From NCBI GenBank assembly GCA_029262375.1, contig JAJCZM010000047.1, positions 1-46,407 of the forward strand: a DNA stretch of 46,407 nucleotides, given 5' to 3'. Below, piece by piece: positions 1 through 7,841 of the stretch. The position numbers and the translations under genes were made by a program. Numbering within the stretch: the stretch's first letter is position 1; every line of letters starts with the position of its first letter. The notes beneath the pieces were generated by a model that saw nothing but the letters and a program-made list of their open reading frames with translations, was not told the DNA's origin and ran no database searches. This DNA is from Deltaproteobacteria bacterium. GTDB taxonomy: Bacteria > Desulfobacterota > Binatia > UBA1149 > SPBQ01.

Positions 1-306
1 GGGTCGCCCGCGCATGCATTGGTTGTCGCCACTTCCGAGGGGCACAGCGAGGCCATGCTGCGCGCGAAGGAAGAATTCGACATGAGCCGTCCGCACCTGC
101 CCGATCCGGACGTTCGTGCCGACATGACGTTTTTCGAGGGACCGGCAGGTGGCGCGGTATTCTCGGTCGGATCGATCTCATGGGCGACGTGCCTGGCTCA
201 CGACGAGTACGACAACTCGGTTGCGAAGATCACCAGCAACGTACTCGATCGCTTTCTCGATCGCCGACCGTTTGACGTTCCACTGGCCGACGCTCGAAAG
301 CGGTGA
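1..306 (+). CDS. N,N-dimethylformamidase beta-subunit-like protein, C-terminal fragment
   Basis: The gene begins before the window. The reading frame is open from base 1 and stops with TGA at 304-306, so only about 101 C-terminal residues are visible. The motif GGAVFSVGSISWATCL followed by YDNSVAKITSNVLDRFL resembles the end of the large-subunit C-terminal domain of N,N-dimethylformamidase-like proteins. In that family a Gly-rich strand and an N-x-V-x-x-I-T-x-N-V-L helix close the fold. The family hydrolyses amides or is uncharacterised in most lineages, so the substrate here is unknown. The stop lies one base from the convergent stop of the TonB receptor gene. The TTG at 19 is not a start because the frame continues upstream. 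I am fairly confident of the family and not of the activity. Confidence 0.6.
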   Translation, partial: GSPAHALVVATSEGHSEAMLRAKEEFDMSRPHLPDPDVRADMTFFEGPAGGAVFSVGSISWATCLAHDEYDNSVAKITSNVLDRFLDRRPFDVPLADARKR

Positions 307-307
307 C

Positions 308-2383
308 TCAGCGTTCGTAGCGTACGCCGCCGTGCACGAGCAGCGGTGCGCCCAAGGTCACGAGATCGTCGGCACTGCGACCGACGCTGATCTGTTCGTC
401 GAACAGATTCTCGATGCCGACGAAGATTTCCCAGCCTCTCGCGAGTTTCTTCGACGCAGCCAGGCTCACGGTGAGGTAGTCGCCGAGGCTGCGCAGATTC
501 GTGTCGTCGTCGAACTGCTCGCCGACATAGCGCACCTCGACGGACGTCGTGGTGTCACCGGGCCAATGCTGCGAAAGCCAAGCCGTGGCCTGATGTTCGG
601 GAACCTGCGGGATGCGGTTTCCGTCGAGCATGCGATCGGCGGGCGCGCTTTCGATCTCGGCGTTGGCGTACAGGTAGGACGCACCGGCGGTCAGGTTGTC
701 GGTGAGCGACCACTCGCCGTCGAGTTCCGCCCCCAAAATGCGCGTGTGCCCGAGGTTCGTACGGCGGCGGCACACGCCGCCGTCTGGCACGAAACCGCAT
801 GGATCGACGGTTCCCGGGCCGTTGCCGACCGTCACGTTGGCGATCGCGTCGTCCACTCTGTTCCAGTAGCCGGTCGCACTCGCGCGACCGTTCGCGAACC
901 TGAGATCGATGCCGCCTTCTGCGCCCCAGAGTTTTTCGGGGTCGAGTGACGCGTCCGCTTCGGTGATGTCATTGCGCACGCGAAACGGCCGGTGCAACTC
1001 GTTGACGGTGGGAGCTCGGAAACCGCGATAGGCGGACAGACGTAGTGAGACGCGATCACCGGCATCGTAAACGGCACCGACACGCGGGCTCACCAACCAT
1101 TCGTCGCGAGTGGAAAAGCTATCGTCGACCAGCAGCGCTCCGTCGGCGAGATCGCGTTCTTTGCGACGTCCGTCGTAAGCGTTCCAATAGTCGAGCCGCA
1201 ATGCCATCGAGATGTCGAGACGGGGGCTCGCTGCGATCAGGTCTTGCACGTAGAGCCCGCCCAGGTGTTGGCGGCCGCCGGCCAGTCGCCGTCTTGTGAA
1301 TCCAGCTCCGAGGTTTCGAAAATCTTCGTTGGTCTTGCCGTCGACCCAGAGGTAGTCAGCGCCCGCCGTTAGCGTGTGGGTCGTCGTTAGCCTGCGCGAC
1401 CATTTCGCGGCGCCGCCCAATGACAGTGATGGGACGTCGAACTGATCGAGCGCCGGGCGTTCGCCGTTGCGGTCGGTATCCTGCGCGCTGAAGTCGCTGT
1501 CGAAGCGCTGCGACTGCACGAACGTGTCCACGATGACGGAATCGCCGCCGCTGCTGCGATGTTGTAGTCCGAGGCGCGCGAAAAACGACTCTGTGGTGTT
1601 GCCGGTCAGCCGGGTGCCGTTGCCGCGATCTTCCGAGAAATAGCGTACGACCGCACGGGCGTCGGTCGAGGGGCCGATCGAGCGCAGTGCATGTATTCCG
1701 CCGGATCCGTGTTGGGAATCGGCGCGACGGTCGATCGCGCCCCGGCTGTTCTCGTCGAGCAGACGATAGCCCTGGGTATTGAACCACGCGCCGTCGACCA
1801 GGACTCCGCCGTCGTCGTCGCCGCTGCCGAGTACTGCCTGCACGTCTGCCGTTGCGCGGTTGCCGCCGGCCGCGCGGAGTCGCACGCTGTCGCGACGCGG
1901 GTCCAGTGTGATGATGTTGATCACGCCGCCCATGGCGGCGTTCCCCCAGACGCTCGATCCGCCGCCGCGCACGATTTCGATACGCGCGACGAGTTCGGTG
2001 GGAATCTTGCTCCAGTAGACCCAGCCGCCGAATGGGTCGTTCATCGGAATGCCGTCTAGCAACACGAGCGTTCGGCTGACCCCGCTGGGTCCGATCCCGC
2101 GAAGCGAGACCCCTTGCGTGGTTGGATGCGCGGCGAGACTCGATTGGCGTCGAAACAGACTGAAGCCGGGGACGCTTCGCAACAGGTCATCGATCGTCAC
2201 GGCTGCCGAGCGTTCGATGTCTTCGCGGTCGATGATGGTCACGTTGGCCGGTACGTCGGCAACGCTCTGTTCGATTCGCGATGCCGTGACCGTGATGGCG
2301 CGAGTGGTCGGCTCGCTGTGCGCCGGACGAACGAGAATGGTCGCGAGCACGAGAAGGGAAAGGAGGGGAGCGAAGCGCGTCAC
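308..2383 (-). CDS. TonB-dependent outer-membrane receptor
   Basis: This is a 691-residue TonB-dependent receptor that imports a scarce ligand across the outer membrane. The GTG at 2383 is the preferred start: it gives a clean signal peptide (LLSLLVLATILV, cleavage near AHS) and lies just after the stop of the upstream permease gene. The longer frame to 2464 would overlap that gene and bury the signal peptide. The plug domain follows, with ITVTASR (TonB-box region), ANVTIIDREDIE, a DDLLRSVPGF segment, SLRGIGPSGVSRTLVLLDG and the barrel-entry motif GNAAMGGVINIIT. The remainder is a 22-strand-type barrel ending in ...LVHGGVRYER. It resembles siderophore and cobalamin (BtuB-like) receptors. No riboswitch is visible, because the gene is the last one of a minus-strand run, so the ligand cannot be named. 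Confidence 0.9.
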   Translation of the reverse strand: MTRFAPLLSLLVLATILVRPAHSEPTTRAITVTASRIEQSVADVPANVTIIDREDIERSAAVTIDDLLRSVPGFSLFRRQSSLAAHPTTQGVSLRGIGPSGVSRTLVLLDGIPMNDPFGGWVYWSKIPTELVARIEIVRGGGSSVWGNAAMGGVINIITLDPRRDSVRLRAAGGNRATADVQAVLGSGDDDGGVLVDGAWFNTQGYRLLDENSRGAIDRRADSQHGSGGIHALRSIGPSTDARAVVRYFSEDRGNGTRLTGNTTESFFARLGLQHRSSGGDSVIVDTFVQSQRFDSDFSAQDTDRNGERPALDQFDVPSLSLGGAAKWSRRLTTTHTLTAGADYLWVDGKTNEDFRNLGAGFTRRRLAGGRQHLGGLYVQDLIAASPRLDISMALRLDYWNAYDGRRKERDLADGALLVDDSFSTRDEWLVSPRVGAVYDAGDRVSLRLSAYRGFRAPTVNELHRPFRVRNDITEADASLDPEKLWGAEGGIDLRFANGRASATGYWNRVDDAIANVTVGNGPGTVDPCGFVPDGGVCRRRTNLGHTRILGAELDGEWSLTDNLTAGASYLYANAEIESAPADRMLDGNRIPQVPEHQATAWLSQHWPGDTTTSVEVRYVGEQFDDDTNLRSLGDYLTVSLAASKKLARGWEIFVGIENLFDEQISVGRSADDLVTLGAPLLVHGGVRYER

Positions 2384-2402
2384 TGCCGGCCTGGTATCGA
2401 GG

Positions 2403-3449
2403 TCAGGCGTCTTCTTTGGAGCCGAGACTTTCGAACCTACCGCCCATTGCTTCAGCAAACGCATGCGTGGGCTCCAGGCGTGCGAACAGAATCTTCAAAA
2501 TGGCGGTAATCGGAACGGCGAGAAGCATGCCGACGACGCCCCAGAGCATTCCCCAGAAGATCAAAGAGAGCAGAACGACGACCGGGTGCAGATCGAGCGA
2601 GTCGCCGATGATCATCGGTTCTACAAAATTGCCTACGGTGATTTGTACGCAGGCGGGTAGGGCGATCGCGAGGACGGCGGCCGTGGTGGTGATGCTCGGA
2701 TCCACGATCACGACGGGCAACGGCAGAAGCGTGGCGATGATCGAGCCGATGCTCGGGATGAAGTTCAGCAGGAATGCGAATAGTCCGAAGACCAGAGCGA
2801 GATCGACGCCGAGCATGCTCAGGATGCACCACACGACGAATCCGGTGCCGGCCGAGATGACGGCTTTCGTCACTAGGTACTGGGTTACGCGCGCTTCGAT
2901 TTCGAGCCAGGTGGTGTTCGTGCGTGGGGTGCCGGGCAGGTCTATCGCGCTGCCTGCGCCGATCAGAAGATAGATGACGAAGATGAACACGAGGAAAGAC
3001 TGCGAGACCAGCGCCAGGATGGCGTTCGTCGTGTTCAGGAGTACGCCGCTGACCGTCTGAATCGACATCTTCGAGAGGCGGTCTGTGACTCCCTCGGGCG
3101 TAAAGTCGGCCACGTTCACCGGAAGTACCTGGCCCAAGCGCTCCAAGAAGCGGGTTACCTGCGCGATGTAGGTGGACGCGTTGTCCGCGAGCTGGCCGAC
3201 GGAGGCCGTGATGAGTACGCCGAGCAGCGAGAACAGTAGGAAGGCCAGCATCAGCGTCGAGATGACGGCCAAAACCCGTGGAACTTTCAGTAGGTCCATC
3301 TGGGCGTTCACCAGCGAATTCAGTCCCAGCGAGATGAACAGAGCCAGCACGAACGGGATCATGACGGGCTTGAGCCAAAACATCGTACCGCCGAGAGAAA
3401 CGGCGCTGAGAACGATGAGGCAGATGGTCTGAATTCGATTTTCGAGCAC
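2403..3449 (-). CDS. AI-2E family permease (TqsA/PerM-like)
   Basis: This 348-residue polytopic membrane protein belongs to the AI-2E exporter superfamily (formerly UPF0118). Hydrophobic helices occur in pairs at the N-terminus (ICLIVLSAVSLGGTMFWL, PFVLALFISLGL, LMLAFLLFSLLGVLI) and in a C-terminal block. The family signature GNFVEPMIIGDSLDLHP is followed by LLSLIFWGMLWGVVGMLLAVP. Members export autoinducer-2 or act as cation/proton antiporters, and the sequence does not decide which. The start is GTG at 3447-3449, with no clear ribosome-binding site. It lies between the phosphotransferase gene (343 bp upstream) and the TonB receptor (19 bp downstream), so it is probably cotranscribed with the receptor. 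Confidence 0.9.
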   Translation of the reverse strand: MLENRIQTICLIVLSAVSLGGTMFWLKPVMIPFVLALFISLGLNSLVNAQMDLLKVPRVLAVISTLMLAFLLFSLLGVLITASVGQLADNASTYIAQVTRFLERLGQVLPVNVADFTPEGVTDRLSKMSIQTVSGVLLNTTNAILALVSQSFLVFIFVIYLLIGAGSAIDLPGTPRTNTTWLEIEARVTQYLVTKAVISAGTGFVVWCILSMLGVDLALVFGLFAFLLNFIPSIGSIIATLLPLPVVIVDPSITTTAAVLAIALPACVQITVGNFVEPMIIGDSLDLHPVVVLLSLIFWGMLWGVVGMLLAVPITAILKILFARLEPTHAFAEAMGGRFESLGSKEDA

Positions 3450-3792
3450 TGATGGGCGACGGCGGATACGCCGACTTCGGTCTATCTATCATATGAGGGC
3501 TGCGCGTGCGCCTCGGCGGGTACACAAAGCGTCAGCCTGAACTATCCACCTGCATACGGGCATACGGGAATTCCCCCGTGGGGACACGCCTTGCGGATGG
3601 CGTCACCGCAGGCGTTTGCGCAGCCGCTTGGGGTAAACCCGCAAGCCGGGCGGTCAGTAGTTCTGCGGAGCGACCGCCATCGCCAATTTTATAGGGGTGT
3701 TCCCTAGCTGCGCCATGGCAGGTGCTTGGCGGCCGCTGTTGCCGGCCTGGTCTGTTGCTCTCTGCGCGACCTGCCGTGGTGCGCCGGTGCGC
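3450..3792. other. 343-bp gap between phosphotransferase and AI-2E permease genes
   Basis: I see no convincing gene here. The short frames have poor composition and no start signals. The region holds a small direct repeat (GCATACGG twice near 3554-3568) running into a hairpin-like ACGGG-AATT-CCCcCGT. It may carry the promoter of the permease-receptor pair. Confidence 0.4.
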
Positions 3793-4863
3793 TTACGCGC
3801 CGACGCGTCGCGCGAAAGACATCGCGAGCTCGGCCAAGGGCGCGACGAGGATGGCGTTCTGCGCCGCATGCGCGCTCGCTGCCGTACCGTCTCGTACGCG
3901 GCCGACGATGCCCTGGAGGATGCAGGCGAGCCGGAAGACGTTGTAGGCCAGATAGAAGTCCATGTGCTCGATGCCGTCCCTGCCGGTGCGCTCGCAGTAT
4001 GCGCGCACGTATTGCGTATGGCTGGGAATCCCGAGCGCCGCGATGTCCTGGCCGACGAGGCCCATGAAAATGTCCTTCGGCATGTGCCACTGTGCCATGT
4101 GGTAGCTGAAGTCGGCGAGCGGGTGGCCGAGAGTGCTCAACTCCCAATCGAGAACCGCGATCACACGCGGCTCGGTCGGATGGATGACCATGTTGTCGAG
4201 TCGGTAGTCGCCGTGGACGATGCTGACTTCCTCGTTGGCAGGAATGTTTTCGGGCAGCCATTCCATGAGGCGGTTCATGTCGGCGAGTTCCTCGGTCGCC
4301 GACGCCGTGTATTGCTTGCTCCAGCGACCGATCTGCCTGGCGAAGTAACTGCCGGGCTTGCCGAAGTCGTCCAGGCCGAGCGCCGAATAGTTGGTCGTGT
4401 GCAGCCTGGCCAGCGTCTCGTTCATCGCGTCGTAGATCGCACTGCGATGCGCATTGGTGACGCCGGGAATGAGTAGATCCCAGATCACGCGGCCCTCGAC
4501 GCACTCCATGACATAGAAAACACTACCAATGACGTCTTCGTCCTCGCACAGAAGATAGGCCTTCGGGACGGGGAAATCGGTGTTGTTGAGCGCCTTGATG
4601 ACACGGTATTCGCGGTCGACAGCGTGCGCCGACTTGAGAAGTTTCCCTGGCGGCTTTCGTCTCACCACGTACTTGCGGTCCGGGGTGATGAGCTGGTAGG
4701 TCGGATTGGACTGCCCGCCTTTGAACTGTCGAACCTCCATCGGCCCTTTGAAGCCATCGATGCGTTCGCTCAAGTATTCGAACAATCGATTCTCGTCGAA
4801 GCGGTGCGCCTCGACGACGGGCTTGGTGCCTGAGAATGTTTCTTGCCTGGTTGCTTCGGCCAT
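3793..4863 (-). CDS. APH-fold phosphotransferase (ACAD10/11-like kinase domain)
   Basis: This 356-residue soluble protein has the aminoglycoside-phosphotransferase/choline-kinase fold and belongs to the branch fused to acyl-CoA dehydrogenase in ACAD10/ACAD11. Visible motifs are a Gly-rich loop FKGGQSNPTY (about 47-56), the branch-specific YVVRRKPPG (about 65-73), the Brenner catalytic loop HGDYRLDN (217-224) and the metal-binding DWE (239-241). In animals, members of this branch phosphorylate 4-hydroxy acyl-CoAs before beta-oxidation. In bacteria they usually sit beside fatty-acid or sterol catabolic genes. The gene lies 27 bp downstream of an LLM oxidoreductase gene and is probably cotranscribed with it. 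The start ATG at 4863 has AAGGAGA about 10 bases upstream. I would not call it an antibiotic kinase. Confidence 0.88.
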   Translation of the reverse strand: MAEATRQETFSGTKPVVEAHRFDENRLFEYLSERIDGFKGPMEVRQFKGGQSNPTYQLITPDRKYVVRRKPPGKLLKSAHAVDREYRVIKALNNTDFPVPKAYLLCEDEDVIGSVFYVMECVEGRVIWDLLIPGVTNAHRSAIYDAMNETLARLHTTNYSALGLDDFGKPGSYFARQIGRWSKQYTASATEELADMNRLMEWLPENIPANEEVSIVHGDYRLDNMVIHPTEPRVIAVLDWELSTLGHPLADFSYHMAQWHMPKDIFMGLVGQDIAALGIPSHTQYVRAYCERTGRDGIEHMDFYLAYNVFRLACILQGIVGRVRDGTAASAHAAQNAILVAPLAELAMSFARRVGA

Positions 4864-4890
4864 CGGGCGGATTCTCCTTTCGCAGGGGGC

Positions 4891-5757
4891 TCAGACGAAG
4901 TGCGACATGATGTCTTCGGCGTAGCGGTCGATCGATTCGAGTTTCTGCTCGAACGTCGCGCTCTCGCCGTAGTAGTGCGCCCACGGGAAGGTCATGCAAT
5001 GTGTGGCACCGGCGTCGGCGAGTCGTTTATGCCCATCGACTCCGAAGGCTTCGCGTGACGATGCGAGTACGGTGAACGGAATGTCGGCGCGAAGCGAGTC
5101 CGCGCGCAGTGTCTTCAATTCGGCGATGATGGTCGTCATCTCATCGATCGGGTGCAGATCCGATACCCAGCCATCGCAGCGCGTCGCCGCGCGACGAAGT
5201 GCCGGCTTGGACAATCCGCCGCAATAGATCGGCACGTTGGGCGCTGCCGGGCTCATTTCGAGCGGTGCGAAATCGTAGAACTCGCCGTGATGTTCGACCC
5301 ATCCGCCTTCCCAGAGCTTGCGCAGTACTTCGATCATTTCATCGGTGCGTTTGCCGCGGCGGCGAAAGCTCTGGCCGAGCAGGTCGAATTCCTCTTCCAT
5401 CCAGCCCACCCCGATTCCCATCGTGACGCGACCGCGCGAGATAGCCGAAGCCGTCGCCACCGATTTGGCAACCAGAAAGGGATTGCGCATCGGCAGTACG
5501 AAGATGTTGGTCGTGAAATTGATCTTTGTCGTCACTGCCGCCATCGCGCCGATCATGACCCACGCGTCGGCCCAATCGGTGAACGGTTTCCAGCGCAGAC
5601 TGCCGTCGGCTGTATAAGGATAAGGTGATTTGATCTCCTTTGGATGCACCACGTGATCCGACACGGCGACCATGTCGTAGCCTGCGCGGTCAGCGGCTTC
5701 GGCGAGCCGGCACAATTCATCGATCGGAGAGAAGGCGGTCGAGATGGCGAACTTCAA
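4891..5757 (-). CDS. LLM-class (probably F420-dependent) oxidoreductase
   Basis: This 288-residue TIM-barrel enzyme of the bacterial luciferase-like superfamily resembles the TIGR03619 F420-dependent group. The N-terminal strand MKFAISTAF, the segment AVSDHVV, and the flavin-phosphate region GRVTMGIGVGWMEEEF followed by RGKRTDEMIEVLRKLW are all present. The conserved PNVPIYCGG strand is followed by the ALRRAATRCDGW helix. These enzymes usually transfer hydride to or from F420 or FMN; the substrate is not deducible. The start codon is TTG at 5755-5757 with a strong GGGAGG six bases upstream, which fixes it. It is the first gene of the minus-strand run down to 308 and is divergent from tamA, with 146 bp between. 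Confidence 0.9.
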   Translation of the reverse strand: MKFAISTAFSPIDELCRLAEAADRAGYDMVAVSDHVVHPKEIKSPYPYTADGSLRWKPFTDWADAWVMIGAMAAVTTKINFTTNIFVLPMRNPFLVAKSVATASAISRGRVTMGIGVGWMEEEFDLLGQSFRRRGKRTDEMIEVLRKLWEGGWVEHHGEFYDFAPLEMSPAAPNVPIYCGGLSKPALRRAATRCDGWVSDLHPIDEMTTIIAELKTLRADSLRADIPFTVLASSREAFGVDGHKRLADAGATHCMTFPWAHYYGESATFEQKLESIDRYAEDIMSHFV

Positions 5758-5903
5758 GCAGAGCCTCCCAGGCAGCGGCGTCGCGCCGCGCGAGTCGGGG
5801 ATTGTAGACAGGTGCGGCTCAGATCCAAGTTGGGCAGGCCTGGTCGCCCGCCTGCGTCTAGGTCTGCGCTCGCCGGCCGACCGGGGTAGTATGTGCGCGC
5901 TTC

Positions 5904-7841
5904 ATGATACCTGCTTCCGTTAGGCTCTTGGGCAGACGCGGCATTGCCCTGTTCTGCGTCATCGCGTTCGCCCTGGCCATGGCGTCGCTCGCCCCAGCCC
6001 AGGCCCAAGCCGAGCGTCAAGCCGCACCACAAGCCGCACCCGATGCCGACGGAACATCCCCGGACGCGCAACCGGAACAGGCGCAGGACGCCGGTCCGCG
6101 ACGCTCGGTACCTTACAAAGTCGAGTTTTCTGGAGACCTCGAGGCTTCGCTCCAAGAGTTGATCGAGCGTGTCTCGATTCTGAAGACCGACATCGATACT
6201 CCGCCGTTGTCTGATGTGGGACTGAGGCGGCGCGTGCGTGCAGATGTCGCACATCTCGAGGCTGCTCTTCGTTCGCAGGGCTACTATGCGGCCCGCGTGG
6301 CGGAGAAGGTCGATCTTGCCGTTCGGCCGGTAGCGGTCGAGATCGCGATCGATACCGGCGAACGCTACCTGCTCGAAGGCATCGAGTTCCGGCTGATCGA
6401 CGAGCGTCCGACGCCGCACGCGGTGTGGTTGTTGGGATCGCGGCCGAAACTGGAGCCCGGGGCTCCGGCGCGCTCCGATTCGGTGAAGACGTTGGTCAGC
6501 GATGTGCTCGCGCGCTTCGTGGATGCCGGCTACCTGGGGGCACGCCTCGGCGAACGTGAGTTTCGAGTCGATCACGCGACGCGTCGGCTCACGGGCGTGA
6601 TCGAACTCTCCGCCGGCACTCGCGCGCGCTTCGGCGCCGTCCAGTTCGAAGGGCTTGTCGACGTACGTGAAGATCACGCGCGCAGTCTCCTGAAGTGGAC
6701 GCAGGGCGACTATCTACGCCGCGAACAGATAGATGCAACGAACGCGGCCCTCCTCGCGACGCGTTTGTTCGACTCGGTCCGTGTGGATCGCAAAGCTCCA
6801 GTCGCGGGCGAGGACGTCGCACCGGTGACGATCGTCGTAGTCGAGCGCGCCTTTCGCTCGATCGGATTCGGACTGGACTACGATACTGAGGACGGGATCA
6901 GCGCGAACGCATTCTGGGAGCATCGCAATCTCTCGGGGGCGGGACGACGCATTCGCTTTTCGGTGCACGGCGGTTTGGAAGAACTCGGCGGCGATGTTGC
7001 GTATCGACGACCTAATTTCTTCCACCCAGATCGAGCATTCCTCGGCGATCTCTCGCTCGGGACTGAAGACACCAAGGCGTACGAGGCGGAGCGGGCGGCG
7101 GCATCCGTCGGTATAGAGCGCCTACTGGCGCCGGGCATGGTCGGGCGCGTCGGCGTCGGCTTCGATGCTACGACGGTTGAAGCAGCGTCCGCGAATGACG
7201 GGACCAACGGCAATGAAACGGTTACGTTCGTCAGTGTGCCGCTTGTCGTTCGTTACGACAGCAGCGATAGCCTGCTTGCACCCAGCAAGGGAGTGCGTGC
7301 GGATTTCTCGACGACGCCGTTCTTCGAGCTCTTCGGTTCGGGCGCTTCGTTCTCCAAGAATCGTCTGACCCTGCGGGGCTATCGCCCCACGGCGGACGGT
7401 CGCTGGGTCGGGGCGTTGCGTACGAGCATCGGCGGAATATTTGGCGTGGGCCGTAGTGAAATTCCTATCGACAAGCGATTCTTCGCCGGCGGCGGCGGCT
7501 CCGTTCGCGGCTACGAGCACCAGTTCGCTGGTCCGCTCGATGTGGATCGCATAGATCCCACGCGGTTGCGTCCGCTCGGTGGCCGGTCCGTGTTGGAATC
7601 CGGTGCCGAGCTGCGACGTCGCATTGGAGAATCGTTCGGCTTGGTCGGCTTTGTTGATGGTGGCGCGGTGTATGAAGGAGCGACGCCGGATCTCTCCAAG
7701 AAATTTTTCATCGGCGCCGGGCTCGGGCTGCGCTACTACACAGCCATCGGTCCGGTGCGTCTCGATGTCGCGACTCCTGTCAACGGCCGCGCTTCCGACG
7801 ACCCCGTGCAGATCTACATCAGCATCGGCGAGAGCTACTGA
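5904..7841 (+). CDS. tamA: TamA-like outer-membrane assembly protein (BamA/Omp85 family)
   Basis: This 645-residue Omp85-family protein is somewhat longer than E. coli TamA (577). A signal peptide (hydrophobic stretch IALFCVIAFALAMASLAPAQAQA) precedes an acidic Gln/Ala-rich linker, then about three POTRA-type domains in the N-terminal half (for example YLLEGIEFRLID and FGAVQFEGLVDV). A 16-strand barrel occupies roughly residues 310-645. The lid-loop motif VRGYE occurs in GGGGSVRGYEHQF, and the C-terminal strands are GPVRLDVATPVN and YISIGESY, typical of TamA. It acts with the next gene's product to move lipids and/or outer-membrane proteins from the inner to the outer membrane. Its TGA stop overlaps the tamB ATG by one base, so the pair is translationally coupled. 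Confidence 0.93.
   Translation: MIPASVRLLGRRGIALFCVIAFALAMASLAPAQAQAERQAAPQAAPDADGTSPDAQPEQAQDAGPRRSVPYKVEFSGDLEASLQELIERVSILKTDIDTPPLSDVGLRRRVRADVAHLEAALRSQGYYAARVAEKVDLAVRPVAVEIAIDTGERYLLEGIEFRLIDERPTPHAVWLLGSRPKLEPGAPARSDSVKTLVSDVLARFVDAGYLGARLGEREFRVDHATRRLTGVIELSAGTRARFGAVQFEGLVDVREDHARSLLKWTQGDYLRREQIDATNAALLATRLFDSVRVDRKAPVAGEDVAPVTIVVVERAFRSIGFGLDYDTEDGISANAFWEHRNLSGAGRRIRFSVHGGLEELGGDVAYRRPNFFHPDRAFLGDLSLGTEDTKAYEAERAAASVGIERLLAPGMVGRVGVGFDATTVEAASANDGTNGNETVTFVSVPLVVRYDSSDSLLAPSKGVRADFSTTPFFELFGSGASFSKNRLTLRGYRPTADGRWVGALRTSIGGIFGVGRSEIPIDKRFFAGGGGSVRGYEHQFAGPLDVDRIDPTRLRPLGGRSVLESGAELRRRIGESFGLVGFVDGGAVYEGATPDLSKKFFIGAGLGLRYYTAIGPVRLDVATPVNGRASDDPVQIYISIGESY

Noticed and set aside
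149..949. Plus-strand 266-codon frame over the end of the TonB receptor gene.
   Set aside because: No domain or start signal; the opposite strand encodes the receptor barrel in a well-supported frame.
2403..3449. Quorum-sensing AI-2 transporter role.
   Set aside because: The family name alone does not show AI-2 export; no luxS or related gene is nearby.
2452..3525. Minus-strand 357-codon frame overlapping the AI-2E permease gene.
   Set aside because: His/Arg-rich out-of-frame translation; the overlapping frame has all permease motifs.
3793..4863. Antibiotic-resistance aminoglycoside phosphotransferase.
   Set aside because: Motifs and neighbour (LLM oxidoreductase) place it in the ACAD10/11-like metabolic branch; the HGDYRLDN loop is shared by the whole fold.
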